Shown here in pieces: positions 1-10,600 of a DNA stretch of 42,924 nucleotides. Origin of the DNA: Stentor coeruleus (Eukaryota; Ciliophora; Heterotrichea; Heterotrichida; Stentoridae). Below the pieces are notes generated by a model. It searched no databases. It saw only the letters and a program-made list of their open reading frames with translations, and was not told where the DNA came from. Position 1 is the stretch's first letter, and each line of letters starts with the position of its first letter. The translations under genes were made by a program, and so were the position numbers. Location: assembly GCA_001970955.1 (NCBI GenBank), contig MPUH01000623.1, positions 1 to 42,924 on the forward strand, given 5' to 3'.

Positions 1-893
1 AAACATAAAATTTTTAGGAACTTAGATAAGTAAAGAAATTGATTTTATAAATATGAGGAGATTTATTTCTTTATAATAAAATCATTTCAATTAGTTACTG
101 AAGCCAATTAAGATTCAGTTTTTTCCTGGAATTCATTTTTATTTGTTTTTATTATAGTAGTATATTCTTGAAGGTTTTTATAGATAAAAGGAAAAGACTC
201 AGTGAAAATAATTATTCTTCAAAATTATCTTCTAAGTAGCAAGAATAAGTTTCGTCATTATAAGTTGCTTGTAAACATATTTAAATAATTCATATCAGCC
301 TAAAATTCGCAGTCGTAGCAAGTTATTTTTATTAATTGAACAAAAACAATTTAAAAAATCCTTATAAATTTGTAGCATTTATGATAGTTTTTTGATCATA
401 CGCATTATTTCTCCACATCTTCTAAATATATAATTAATAGTACGATATTTAAAATTTATCAACCATAAAAGTAATTATTATTTCCTTTAAGTATAATAAG
501 AGAAGCAAGCTCTTTTGTTTCTTTAATGCTAAAATTATAAAAATCCTATAGTATTTCCTTAAAGCTATTTATACAAGAAAAAGCTTCAGTAGAAAGAATT
601 ATTTCTTCCCAAGTATAATTTTATAAGTAATAAGCCCAAGTTCTGTTGTAGTAAGATGCTTGCGAAAGTCTTAAAAAATAAACAATGTTTTCATTGAGAA
701 ATAAAATCTGTATTTGCTACTACTTGATCGGATGGAGGAGTTTTTATTGAAGAAGTATAATAAAATATTATCTAATTTATGAATTGCCAGGGATATGCAA
801 GCTGAAATACCCGTAGTTCTATTAAATAGTCAATGAATTTTGATTCATCAAAGACAATTGGGTTGATTTCATAAAGAGAATTAAAATCCATAT
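1..893 (-). pseudogene. Probable decayed protein-coding gene, unassigned
   Basis: Reading leftward from an ATG at 893, 39 codons are open (starting MDFNSLYEIN) before a TAG, then 26 more before a TGA. A different frame then carries protein-like sequence from 665 to 462 (68 codons, two internal stops, with residues such as NYTWEEIILSTEAFS). A third frame holds shorter open stretches further left. Internal stops are mostly TAA or TAG where CAA or CAG would fit. This is what a gene broken by several frameshifts and stops looks like. I do not recognise the family. Chance open frames are common in DNA this A+T-rich, so the call rests on frame hand-over and protein-like composition and is tentative. 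The relic may continue past the window edge. Confidence 0.4.
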
Positions 894-1324
894 TTATATT
901 AACAGAAAAAATAAGTTATGCTTAAAGCTTTTAAGCATGTCTTTTTTTGAAAAAAATTAATCTTTTAAATTTGTGATTGAATATAATTTTTAAGACACGA
1001 TATGATTAATATTAATCCTTGTAGAGTTTATTTAGTACATTTCCTTATACTGAAATAAATCCGAAAAAATACTTGAATTAGTACAGAATATGAAAATTGA
1101 AGAGATCCATAATTTGTCTAAAGTGTTTGAAAAATGCAATATTAATAGAAAGGTGAAGACGAAAAAGTAGTCCACGCCATCAAGGGAAGGATCATTTCAG
1201 TAATTGTTTTTCAGTATTCTTTAACTACAATTAAATAGTTTTATAAACAAAAGCCTAATTATAATAAACTTTAATAACGATATATGTTTTAAGGCATACT
1301 TAAATAATTAACGGATTATCTAAT
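894..1324. other. Intergenic region
   Basis: This A+T-rich spacer lies upstream of both the relic on its left and the 328-aa gene on its right, so it would be the promoter side of both. It contains one short open frame from an ATG at 1090 (26 codons, MKIEEIHNLSKVFEKC, ending in TAG at 1168). In the same frame it continues for about ten more residue-like codons beyond the stop, so it could be another degenerate fragment. No RNA gene or clear control site is visible. Confidence 0.4.
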
Positions 1325-2311
1325 ATGAGCACAAGGTACAAATGCGATATCCCTAAAGGCAAATTCCTAGAAAATTCTCAATATTCTGGAGACAGATACG
1401 GTAAATGCTCAAGATCAGGGTCGAATTCAAAAAACACCTCACGCGTTGAAGACCATGATTTATTAATAACCCCATATCTCCAAAAGAAACTAGACTTGCT
1501 TTCTAGAGCTCAAAAAAACTACATCCAAACCAAAGAAAGACCTAAAATTAACCCATATACTACAGGGCTTATTATATCAATGCAACAATTATACACAAAA
1601 CGTATTCTTTTCGGTTTAAGATGTTTAGAAAAACTCTCTTCACCTTTAGCATTTACTCAATGCCCAAGATGCGACTATGTTGGGTTATCTTTATTAACAA
1701 AATCAACTAAAGAGCAGATTTCCCCAAGGTTTTATGAAAAAGTTATAAAAATTCTCCCTAATACAAGGATTATAGGTAAAAGTACCCCACAGTCCTCAAG
1801 AAACCAATCAACAAGACCTTCAATACCTGATAAAAACTTAAGAATACCAATAAACCCTTATAATGGGAATAATATTTATAATGTCCTTCAAGAAAAAAAC
1901 ATAGACAAAGTTCCTAAACTTGATATTTCTAATATAAAAAAAGTAAAATCTAGGGTCAATGCTAAGAAGTCAGCTGAAATAATTATGTTGATGTTTAGAA
2001 AAAGGACGAAATGGGCTTTTGAACAGCTTTGGTCATTTGAGTCTTGGTTTGATTATGATGTGAATTGTGATTATAATCGGGGTTTGGAAAGGAAATATAC
2101 GTTTGGTAATGTGGAACATTCGGAATTAGAGCAAGGCAGTGTTATCGAGAAAGACGATTACTCAGCTTTTGAAGATTCTTTGTATTTTGACTACCCTTCT
2201 CCTAGTCAGACTCAGAAAACAGCTTTTAAAATACTCCATTCGAGGATCAAAAAGGTTTTATTTCGCCGAAAGCTCCATATTTTTGTCCATATGCATAACA
2301 TCCTTATGTAA
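1325..2311 (+). CDS. Hypothetical protein, 328 aa
   Basis: An uninterrupted 328-codon frame starts at an ATG just after an A/T-rich leader and ends in TAA. I do not recognise the family. The N-terminal 180 residues are basic and Ser/Asn-rich, with one CPRC pair (C-x2-C) near residue 114. The middle (about 205-255) has a Lys/Arg stretch followed by a Trp-rich segment (KWAFEQLWSFESWF). The C-terminus is acidic, then basic. No signal peptide or membrane segment is evident. The coding strand is C-rich in the first half and G-rich in the second, a pattern seen in several genes here. It converges on the helicase gene with 113 bp between stop codons. No 15-nt intron is visible at the stop. Confidence 0.7.
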   Translation: MSTRYKCDIPKGKFLENSQYSGDRYGKCSRSGSNSKNTSRVEDHDLLITPYLQKKLDLLSRAQKNYIQTKERPKINPYTTGLIISMQQLYTKRILFGLRCLEKLSSPLAFTQCPRCDYVGLSLLTKSTKEQISPRFYEKVIKILPNTRIIGKSTPQSSRNQSTRPSIPDKNLRIPINPYNGNNIYNVLQEKNIDKVPKLDISNIKKVKSRVNAKKSAEIIMLMFRKRTKWAFEQLWSFESWFDYDVNCDYNRGLERKYTFGNVEHSELEQGSVIEKDDYSAFEDSLYFDYPSPSQTQKTAFKILHSRIKKVLFRRKLHIFVHMHNILM

Positions 2312-2424
2312 AATTTTTATACTAATGATGGATTTTTTGATAAATATGTGGTTTAGGGGATTTAAGGGTTTTTTTTACATGAAAATATAGAGGATTTGTT
2401 GTAAAAAGCCTATGATAAACCTAA

Positions 2425-3645
2425 TTATATCGAATAATCTTCATTAACTTGTTCTAATGTTGAGGCAATCGCATCAAGGTCAGCTTTTAAGAATGGTTTG
2501 CGGAAGTAAGCTTCAATATCTTTATAGTTTTGTCTGCTTCTTTGGTCTGAAACAATATTAACAACAACCCCTCTGCGACCAAACCTTCCTGTGCGACCAA
2601 CTCTATGCAAATAAGTATGATAGTCAACAACTCTTTTCTCACCTTCAGGTGGTTCAGCATTAATAACCATATTAATATGCCTTAAATCCACCCCTCTCGC
2701 CAATAAATTAGTAGTCAACAATACCTTAACTTCCCCTCTTCTAACTTTCTCAATAACCTGATCACGTACTTCTTCAGTCATCCTATCAGCAGCAATAACA
2801 TGAACCTTATACCCTTTACTAGTCAAAAACTCATGTAAACTATCCAAATGTCTTTTTGTATTCAAAAACACAATACAAGTCTTCAAACTTACACTGCTAA
2901 TAACCTCATAAATTTTTGTCTCTTTTTCATGTTCTTCACATTCTAATAAAAACTGATCAACATTATCTAAATTCAAATCTTCAACTTTTTCTATTCTTAT
3001 TGTTGTTGGGTTTTGTATGTTTATCGTTATAAACTCCCAAACTTTTTCAGTAAAAGTTGCAGAAAATAATATTTGCTGAGCATTTGGAACACATGATCTT
3101 AGAGTTGTAATACTTTCTAAATTCCCAGGGTGTGTTAATAATATATCACATTCATCATATATAAACATTCTTAAGTCTCTTATAACATTTTGGTTGGCTC
3201 TAAAAATATTGACTAAAGTTCCTTGTGTGCCACAGAGAACATGACATTTTGGGACTTCCCTATCACCTTTTTTAATAATCCCAACTATTATCCCAGTGTT
3301 TTCAGCTAGGGTTGTAAAAACATTGAAGTTTTGTTGGTTTAATTCTCGAGTATGGGAAATACAAACTACTTGTAATGCGGCAAAGTCTTTATCAATTCGA
3401 TTTAAGGCTCCAATGACGAAGGCCCCAGTTTTGCCGGTACCGTTTTTAGATTGAGCAGCAATGTTACGTCCTTGGGTTATTAGGAGGACAGTGAGGCTTT
3501 GGATTTTTGTTGGTGTAGCCCAATTGATTTTTTGGATATTTTCTAAGAGTTTAGGCTTGAGCATTAAGTCATCCCATGTACCTTCAGAAGAATACACTGA
3601 ATCTGCCTCGCCATTGTTGATATGAATCACGTCACTTGAATCCAT
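2425..3645 (-). CDS. DEAD-box RNA helicase, Dbp5/DDX19-like
   Basis: This is an ATP-dependent RNA helicase of 406 aa, close to the two-RecA core with a short N-terminal extension. Motifs in order: Q motif (PTKIQ, about 45-49), Walker A (SKNGTGKT, 66-73), motif Ib written TQGT (140-143) instead of TPGR, motif II DECD (164-167), SAT (195-197), motif V (ARGVD, 316-320) and motif VI (HRVGRTGR, 347-354). The stretch after motif VI, with FGRRGVVVN and a C-terminal helix, is typical of the Dbp5/DDX19 group, which remodels mRNPs at the cytoplasmic face of nuclear pores. DECD is otherwise the hallmark of Sub2/UAP56, so an export-factor role is likely either way. The start ATG follows an A/T-rich leader. 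The helicase assignment is secure; the subgroup is inference. Confidence 0.9.
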   Translation of the reverse strand: MDSSDVIHINNGEADSVYSSEGTWDDLMLKPKLLENIQKINWATPTKIQSLTVLLITQGRNIAAQSKNGTGKTGAFVIGALNRIDKDFAALQVVCISHTRELNQQNFNVFTTLAENTGIIVGIIKKGDREVPKCHVLCGTQGTLVNIFRANQNVIRDLRMFIYDECDILLTHPGNLESITTLRSCVPNAQQILFSATFTEKVWEFITINIQNPTTIRIEKVEDLNLDNVDQFLLECEEHEKETKIYEVISSVSLKTCIVFLNTKRHLDSLHEFLTSKGYKVHVIAADRMTEEVRDQVIEKVRRGEVKVLLTTNLLARGVDLRHINMVINAEPPEGEKRVVDYHTYLHRVGRTGRFGRRGVVVNIVSDQRSRQNYKDIEAYFRKPFLKADLDAIASTLEQVNEDYSI

Positions 3646-4588
3646 TTATTATAATAAATAATTAGATATTTTTTATTGTAGATATGGGAGAGTTTTTGCT
3701 TTTTTTAAGATAGTTTGGGATTTTTATATAAAGTTTTATCATTGATTATTTTGTTGGGAAAAATATTTTATATTGGAATTTATTTCAACTTACACTATTG
3801 GAAATTAGTTTTAGGAATTTGTAATGTGATGTTTCAAAAATGTGACTAGAATCAATTTGTTTTATGTTTTATGTTTAAATAGTATATATAGTTGGTTTAT
3901 AATTGTGTATTTAAGATATTATGTAAAGTTAAGAATTTTATAATTCAAAGTAATTAGTGTTTATTAATATTTAAGATAATTGATTGATGATTATGAATTA
4001 TTGGATGTGAAGAAGGAAATTTGTTGCATTAAAGAGGTTTATTTGGTTTAATAAAATTATGAATTATTTGGAGTTAAAAAGTAAGATTTTAAGAGTTCAA
4101 ACATGCTATTTTAATAAAAACTACTCGAAAATGAATTTATAAAATCAAGGGTTTTAAAAATTACAGTTTTTTTCACCTAAATGATAATGATATATACCGC
4201 TTTTGATACAAAAAATAATTCATTTTCGTTAATAAATTATTTCCTCATCCAATTTTTTTGTAAAAACTGATCTGCCTTATAAACGAAGACTCGTATAATT
4301 TAATTATTACTTTATAGTATATATATTTATAGCGAACCATTCAAAATTAAATAATTTGATATTATCTGAATAACTAAAATCATAAGAGAATATTTTTTTA
4401 GTTTTTCTTACAGAAACTCTTGTATATTATCTTCCTCTAACCTGATTTTAAACTAAAAAACAATTATTTTTTTATCACCCTACTTAATTTAAAGCTAAAT
4501 CATCATCTTAAAGTATATAATCTAACTATACATAATACCAAAATGCTATATTAATATTCTACTTATCCCTTAAACTACCTAAATTTAA
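3646..4588. other. Intergenic region, no gene seen
   Basis: The spacer is 943 bp, between the helicase start and the 3' end of the zinc-finger gene (both minus strand). The half next to the helicase is poor in C on the plus strand, matching the G-poor coding-strand leaders elsewhere in the window. The rest is simple A/T-rich sequence with many T and A runs. No long frame, tRNA-like fold or repeat is visible. Confidence 0.5.
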
Positions 4589-5815
4589 CTAATCTTCGAT
4601 ATTCTCACAGCAAGGACAAGAAATCTCTTGCTTTTTTCTCAAGCATTTAAGTATTTGAATGCTCTGACAAAAATCGCAAACCTCACAATTATTTGGGCAC
4701 ACAAACTCCCCAAAATATTTTATCTCATTTTCATCACATGCTTCACAGTGGCAATAATAAGCCATCGAGTTCTCAATTTCACATCCTATAATGCATTTTC
4801 CTATCGCTACACTAAGATTCCAGCATTTTTTGCATAAAGCATCATGCTCTTTACACTTAATAGGGACAAAATTATCATATCCTATTGTATAAAAACATCC
4901 AGGACATGAACTTTTATATTTATCCAAGGAATTTTTAATATTATCACAGCATCCTTCTATGGTTTTATTATTCACACATATAAAACAATATTGTTTCTCA
5001 CAATTAAAACAAGCAAGTAAATTACTTTCCACACGGCAAAGAGCACATTTTTTCATATCTACAACATAAGGTATTTCAATAATTCTCTCTTCCCCTTTAC
5101 ACTCAGGACACTTATTATTTTCAACATAACAAAACAAATGGCATAGATGATAACAGTCAGGAAGAATCAGTTGGACTCCACTTTGTTTACAATAAACACA
5201 AAGTTCTTTAGCAAGGTCAAACTTTGGTATATTAATTGGAGGTGGAGGTTCTATATTTGATGGGGTTTTATTTATTAGTTGAGGTGGTAAGGTTAAAGAT
5301 GAAATCCCTCCAATAAGAGGTGGAGGAGCATTGAAAGGAGGAGGATTAATAATGGGAGGAGGAGGAGGATTAATAATGGGAGGAGGATTAGAGATTTGTT
5401 GAGTACCATAATTAGAGTTAGGTGGAGTCATTGAAGTATTAAAACCTGAGTTTTGTGTAGTAAAATTATGAGATGATATGCTTGGAGGAGCTTGCAAAGG
5501 GGAAGAGCCTACATTATTATAAGTATTACTGAAGTTTTGAATATTGGGGTTGTTTGTTGTACCATAACCTTGAAAACCCTCTGAAGGGTTATTATAAAAA
5601 GGTGGTGGGTTAGAATATTGAGGGTAGTTGGGATTATAAGGGTAGCTACCTTGAGGATTATTGCTAGTATTTTGGTTAGGATTATATGATTCTTGATTAT
5701 GTTTAGGCAGTTCAGAGAAAGAGGGCTTCTTTTGATTACCACCAGGCTGATTCCCATATTTGGCATTCACAGTATTAGCTCCAGGTGGGTTAGGCTTTTT
5801 AGTAATTTTCTTCAT
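4589..5815 (-). CDS. Pro/Asn-rich zinc-finger protein (RING-like), 408 aa
   Basis: The N-terminal half is low-complexity, rich in Pro, Asn, Ser, Gln and Tyr, with repeated INPPP motifs. The C-terminal half is Cys-rich. First comes a RING-like cluster (CVYCKQSG, then H and C residues, then CPECK). It is followed by at least three more Cys/His groups (CALCR, CFNCEKQYCFIC, CPGC, CKKC, CHCEACD, CDFC) and a final CPCC. The spacing suggests a RING or RBR-type ubiquitin ligase, but the order does not match a textbook RBR, so the function is inference. The frame is open 21 codons further upstream to 5878, but that stretch lies in DNA duplicated from the end of the neighbouring E2 gene, so the ATG at 5815 (MKKITKK) is preferred. 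It lies downstream of an E2 on the same strand. Confidence 0.75.
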   Translation of the reverse strand: MKKITKKPNPPGANTVNAKYGNQPGGNQKKPSFSELPKHNQESYNPNQNTSNNPQGSYPYNPNYPQYSNPPPFYNNPSEGFQGYGTTNNPNIQNFSNTYNNVGSSPLQAPPSISSHNFTTQNSGFNTSMTPPNSNYGTQQISNPPPIINPPPPPIINPPPFNAPPPLIGGISSLTLPPQLINKTPSNIEPPPPINIPKFDLAKELCVYCKQSGVQLILPDCYHLCHLFCYVENNKCPECKGEERIIEIPYVVDMKKCALCRVESNLLACFNCEKQYCFICVNNKTIEGCCDNIKNSLDKYKSSCPGCFYTIGYDNFVPIKCKEHDALCKKCWNLSVAIGKCIIGCEIENSMAYYCHCEACDENEIKYFGEFVCPNNCEVCDFCQSIQILKCLRKKQEISCPCCENIED

Positions 5816-5905
5816 ATAATTATAGACATTTTCAATATGAACAACCCATTTTAGATAATAATTTAGTCTAATTACCATGTGTATTGACCTATTTCCTAGT
5901 AGTAA
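5816..5905 (-). repeat. Duplicated relic of the E2 gene 3' end
   Basis: Positions 5816-5905 match 6091-6185 at roughly four bases in five. Shared blocks include attttcaata, agataataa and ttagtctaatta. The right-hand copy contains the last codons, stop and 3' flank of the E2 gene; the left copy carries a degenerate version with a shifted frame. This is a local duplication. It also explains why the zinc-finger frame appears to extend 21 codons upstream. Confidence 0.75.
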
Positions 5906-6147
5906 AAAAGTTTATCGATTAGCATATTAAGAATACCATAAATGCATTATAAATCTAATTAAAATAGTTACCCTGAGGATTTATAATAATTTATAAGTTA
6001 GACTGATACTTCTTAGTCATTATTCAAGGTAACCATGTTGATTCCAAATTACAAAAATCCCAGTTTTAGCCGAGAAAGTTTCAACAACTTTCTAATTATA
6101 AACATTTTCAATAAGAACTTATCATCCTAGATAATAACTTAGTCTAA

Positions 6148-6609
6148 TTAGCGTGCGTATTGATTGACCCATTGTCTTGCAGTAGCAACATAAGCATCAT
6201 GGTTTTCAATCATTTGCCTTGAAATATCTGCTTCAACTGAATGTTCAGGTGCTGGGTTAATTAAGAAACTAAGGATGAGTTCAATGATCCATCTAATGTT
6301 TTTGACTGGACCCCAGCCAGTTTGATACATGTCTTTACAGATTTCACCTGAGTCCTTTAGAACATTAGGATGATAAATCTTGGTTACAAACTGAGCTTCT
6401 GGTGGTTTGAATGGGTATTGGGCTGGAAGGGTTAGGGATAAGACAAAATGTCCACCTTCATAAGGAGTTCCTGCTGGTCCATTTATGTCAACTCTCCATC
6501 TGGTAATATCATTATCGACTATACTCACTGTGCAGTTATCAGGAGGGTTACTACTGAGATCTGCTAGTTCTTTGTTTAGCCTACCTTGCATTGTTTTTTT
6601 ATTAGCCAT
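6148..6609 (-). CDS. Ubiquitin-conjugating enzyme E2
   Basis: The 153-aa protein is one UBC fold and nothing else (class I E2), the usual length. It accepts activated ubiquitin or a relative on a cysteine and passes it on with an E3. Visible landmarks are the GPAGTPYEGGHF strand region (about 44-55), the YPFKPP turn (65-70), HPN (80-82) and the catalytic cysteine C91 in GEICKD, followed by WGP and a helix. It resembles the UBC4/UBE2 core group, but I cannot name the orthologue: the region after the active site (TGWGPVKNIRWIIEL) differs from UBE2D. The start ATG sits in an A/T-rich leader. The neighbouring zinc-finger gene on the same strand may encode an E3, but nothing shows that they work together. 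Confidence 0.93.
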   Translation of the reverse strand: MANKKTMQGRLNKELADLSSNPPDNCTVSIVDNDITRWRVDINGPAGTPYEGGHFVLSLTLPAQYPFKPPEAQFVTKIYHPNVLKDSGEICKDMYQTGWGPVKNIRWIIELILSFLINPAPEHSVEADISRQMIENHDAYVATARQWVNQYAR

Positions 6610-7618
6610 TAGTTTTAAGCTTTGATATAAAAGAAACTAGCTTGACACTTGTGGATTATAGAAGATTGATGGTTTAGGAATTGTTATTGATTATGTGAAG
6701 ATTAGGATTTCTGAAGATAGTTCGGTAGTAGGGAAAATTAGATTTGTAGACTATCGGATGATGATATGGTAGGAGTAGAATTTAAAGAGGTTTTTTAGAG
6801 AAAGTAGAATGGTTATTATGTGATTCTTTTTTATGGGTATTGATGAGGAATTTTTGTGAGAAAATTTGACTGGCTTTTTGGATTTGGAATTTTGGCCATT
6901 TTACCTTTTATTAGTTTGGGAATATCAAGATTAGTTGTTTTGGAAGGTTTTTGGGTGTGAGGATTGTTAGGGGATAGTTATGTTTTAGGAAGGTTTTGAT
7001 TTTATATTAGATTTTGGGAAGTTTTTGAGGTTTTGGTAATGATATTTGGATCTGATATTATGTTATATTAACACTTGATTTATTTTATGTGATTATAGCA
7101 TTTAAAATATTTGCCATGCAAATTTTCTAGATAGAAGTATGAAAAAGTGCAATTCATAAACTTTAGTAAGAAAATAGACGAAATTGTGTGATTTTTTAAT
7201 GATAATATTGTATATTTGCAGATATCGAAAGTTTATCAGTATTGAATCTTAACAGACTTATTATATAGTTTATGAAACGCTGTATTAGTGTTAATAAATT
7301 AGATTTATATATTAGGAAATTGGAAAAGTATTTTTTATACAATATTTGATAGTTTAAGTAAGTAGTGAGATGAAAGAAAAGTCTAATTGATTTCTAAAAA
7401 AAATATTAGCCATAAAATTGTAGATAGATGAATTGTTTTATGACTTAAAAAACCAGAGTTTATATTAAAATGACTTATAATCGCATATTTATATACTTCA
7501 TTAAACAAAATTTTCTTTTTATTCATTTTCAAGTCGTTATTCTTATTAAACTTTTTGTTAGAACCTTCTTCTCATCAAACTCATCTATGCAAATATGAAT
7601 ATTTAAAGTAATAATAAA
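6610..7618. other. Intergenic region between divergent genes
   Basis: This 1-kb spacer separates the E2 gene from the large zinc-finger gene, so it holds both promoters. From about 6640 to 7050 the plus strand is strikingly G/T-rich and C-poor. On the right, next to the plus-strand gene, it becomes C/T-rich. No open frame of useful length, RNA fold or repeat array is visible. Confidence 0.5.
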
Positions 7619-10600
7619 ATGTCGACTTCCAGCCTTCATCTCAAAGGTATTAAATTCGAAATAAATTGTGAAGATTTAGATTCGTTCCTAATTGCAGCAA
7701 TCAAGCTATTCCTCACATGTGACAAATTCATAGACAGCATAATAAAAGCAGGATTAAAATGCGCCAATAGCAAATCGCACCAATGCACTGTAAGTTCATT
7801 ATATAAAGTTATAGAACAAGCTAAAACCAATAAAAAAATAGACATCCAACCTTTACGTCAAACATTAGCTGATCTTCATAAAGAAGATGACAAATTCAAT
7901 ATCCAAAGTCCAGATTGGGATATAGTCGAAGCTATTTCAAGTATTTTAAACATGATACATTTAAAAGCTATGAATTACAGTTGTATAATGTTAAATGAAG
8001 AAGCACTAAGTGTAAATTGTAATGAATCATGTCCTTTTCATAGTAATTTTTACTTTGGTATTGATGAAGAATATCTCTGTAAATGTGGAAATAAAAATAT
8101 CACCTCTTGGGATTATACAAATGCATGTCAATTTTTTAATATTTCAGACATATTCGAAGATTATCATCAAGAAATTAGTGAAGGCTTGATTATGACGCCT
8201 AAGTTTCTAATTAAAAGGGATAGAGTCGAAGGTAATTCTAAGAGTTTTTTGAATAAGATTATTAATAATCTACAAACCAAACTTATTAACGCAAGATCTG
8301 AAAATTGCTTTTTAGATGAATGTCCTATACAAAATTCAAAAATCAGTTTTATATTGACAAAATGCCCTGAGTATTATTTAGTGAATTGTATATGGGATAG
8401 TATAAATCCACCTTATTTAAATGTGATGCTGGCTACTGTAGCTATAAGCCCTACATTGATGCTTAATCAAATATATGGAGTTGGTCCTGAGACAAGATAT
8501 AATCTGAAAGGAATAATCTTTCAGAAAAATACCCGATTTGATTATGCTTGCAGATATGGTGATAAGTGGAGTTTCACAGGAATCCATGAAGACTCAGGAT
8601 GGATTGAGTTACTTCAAGAAGTAACTGTAATGAAATACTTACCAGTACTTATAGTTTATCAAAAAGCACCTATAGATCAGCCATATGATTTCAATCTAAA
8701 AATTCATAAATTAGTTTACATTGAAAAATTTGCATGTGAATGTCATGAATATGAAAAATTATTTGAAAAGCCAGTCTTTTCTAATAATGAAATGAGTTCA
8801 AAGCTTTTTGCAAACCAAAAAAAATCACCCAAAACAATAATAAAGCCTATAAATCCTAGTAACTTTAAATCAGACATACCTGCTCAAGAATTCACATCAG
8901 AACCAGAATATAAAAAACCAGAAAACATTTTATCTGATAGCAAATCACTAAAAAATCCTGAAGTTGCATATAATCCTTCATCCCTTACAAATTCAAGCAA
9001 AAATTTGCTTGAAAGGGTAAATTTAGATCCTAAAATTTTGAATAGTGTTTCTGAGGTTGTTAAAACTCCCCAAAAATATGATTTTAATAGTGAGAATTTT
9101 TGGAAATGCAAATGTGGAAATTTTAATGATAATAATATTGAAGTTTGTGGGAAATGCTTTGAAATAAAACAAGGAGTCAAAGGTTGGGTATGTAAAAATT
9201 GTAAATCTAAAAATGGCCCTGAATATAAAATAATATGTTCAACCTGTGGGAATGGTAATAAAAATGGCCCTGAATATAAAATAATATGTTCAACCTGTGG
9301 GAATGGTAATGAAGAAAACTTTGGTTTGATAAATTTTTATGATAAATATAATACTTATGATAAACAAAACGAGGAAATTCCAATACATTATAAGCAAGAA
9401 GAAAACTTTGGTTTGATAAATTTTTATGATAAATATAATACTTATGATAAACAAAACGAGGAAATTCCAATACAATATAAGCAGGAAATAATTGGAAAAG
9501 ATGAAGTAAAAGATATAAGGCAAATAGATTTAAGGGGTTTAAATGAAAAGCAAGATAAAACTAATGAGGATAAAAGGAAAGAACTTGAAAAAAATAAAAT
9601 TATAGATTATAGAAAAGAACAGGAACTTAAAAGGCAAAAAGAATTAGAAAAATATGAAGCTGAAGTTAGAGAAAATGAAATCATGCAAAAACACATGGAA
9701 TTAGAAAAACAAAAGGAAATTAAAAGGCAAAAAGAATTAGAAAAATATGAAGCTGAAGTTAGAGAAAATGAAATCATGAAAAAATACATGGAATTAGAAA
9801 ACCAAAAAGCTATAGAAATAAAAAAACAACAGCCAATGGTTAAAAAGTTTATTGACTATGAGAATAAAAAGTCTGAAAAAGCTCAAATGATTTACCCAGA
9901 GCCTAAAAACCCTAATTATTCTCCAAAGAAAGAAGAAATTGTTAATATATGGGAATGCAAATGTGGGAGTTCTAATATGGATGACTGGGAAATTTGTCAG
10001 AAATGCAATGAAATCAAGCCTGGACTTGAAGGATGGGTTTGCAATTTTTGTAAAGTTAGAAATCCTGATAAGTTTTCATATAAATGTATAGGATGTGGAA
10101 ATTCTAAAAATAGTAAAATTGTGCTAGGACAAGATTATTGGAGTTGTAAATCTTGTAATACAGCAAATTCAGATATGGTTTATATATGTGAAGAATGTGG
10201 GGAATTTAAAGATAGTGTTATGAATTTTCGTTATAAATTTCAAAGCAAATTTAAGCCTGAAGTTGAAAAATCAGATACATGGAAATGCAAAAATTGCCAA
10301 ACACAAAATTTTGTCCTCCAAGTTAAATGCTCATATTGCAAAAAGGCAAAAATTGAAGAGAAAAATGAATATAATGAAGAAAATGTTTTAAAAAATGATG
10401 ATTGGATCTGTGCTTGTAAAACGGTGAACAAAAAATATAATTCACTTTGCAGAAATTGCTATACTCGAAATGAAAAAAATGTAGAAATCCAAAGAACTGT
10501 TGTTAAAGAACCTACAAGACAAATCGAAAAATTAAGAAAAGATGAAGAATTACCTAAAAAATGTTCAGTCTGTTATAGAGAATTCATTCTAATTGAATGC

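Noticed and set aside
1..893. ISXO2/IS1595-like transposase identity for the left-edge relic
   Set aside because: Only the first 35 residues vaguely resemble that family; no zinc-ribbon cysteines or DDE block could be found.
1185..1196. GGAAGGATCATT, like the 3' end of 18S rRNA or the U3 box A region
   Set aside because: The bases on either side do not match 18S rRNA or U3 snoRNA, and no other conserved box is present nearby. It is a chance match.
5816..5878. 21-codon N-terminal extension of the zinc-finger protein
   Set aside because: It lies in DNA duplicated from the E2 3' flank, and an ATG at 5815 begins the family-like sequence.
6965..6974. TGTTAGGGG, one heterotrich telomere-like unit, considered as a telomerase RNA template on the minus strand
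   Set aside because: It is a single unit in G/T-rich sequence. A template needs more than one repeat and a surrounding fold, neither of which is seen.
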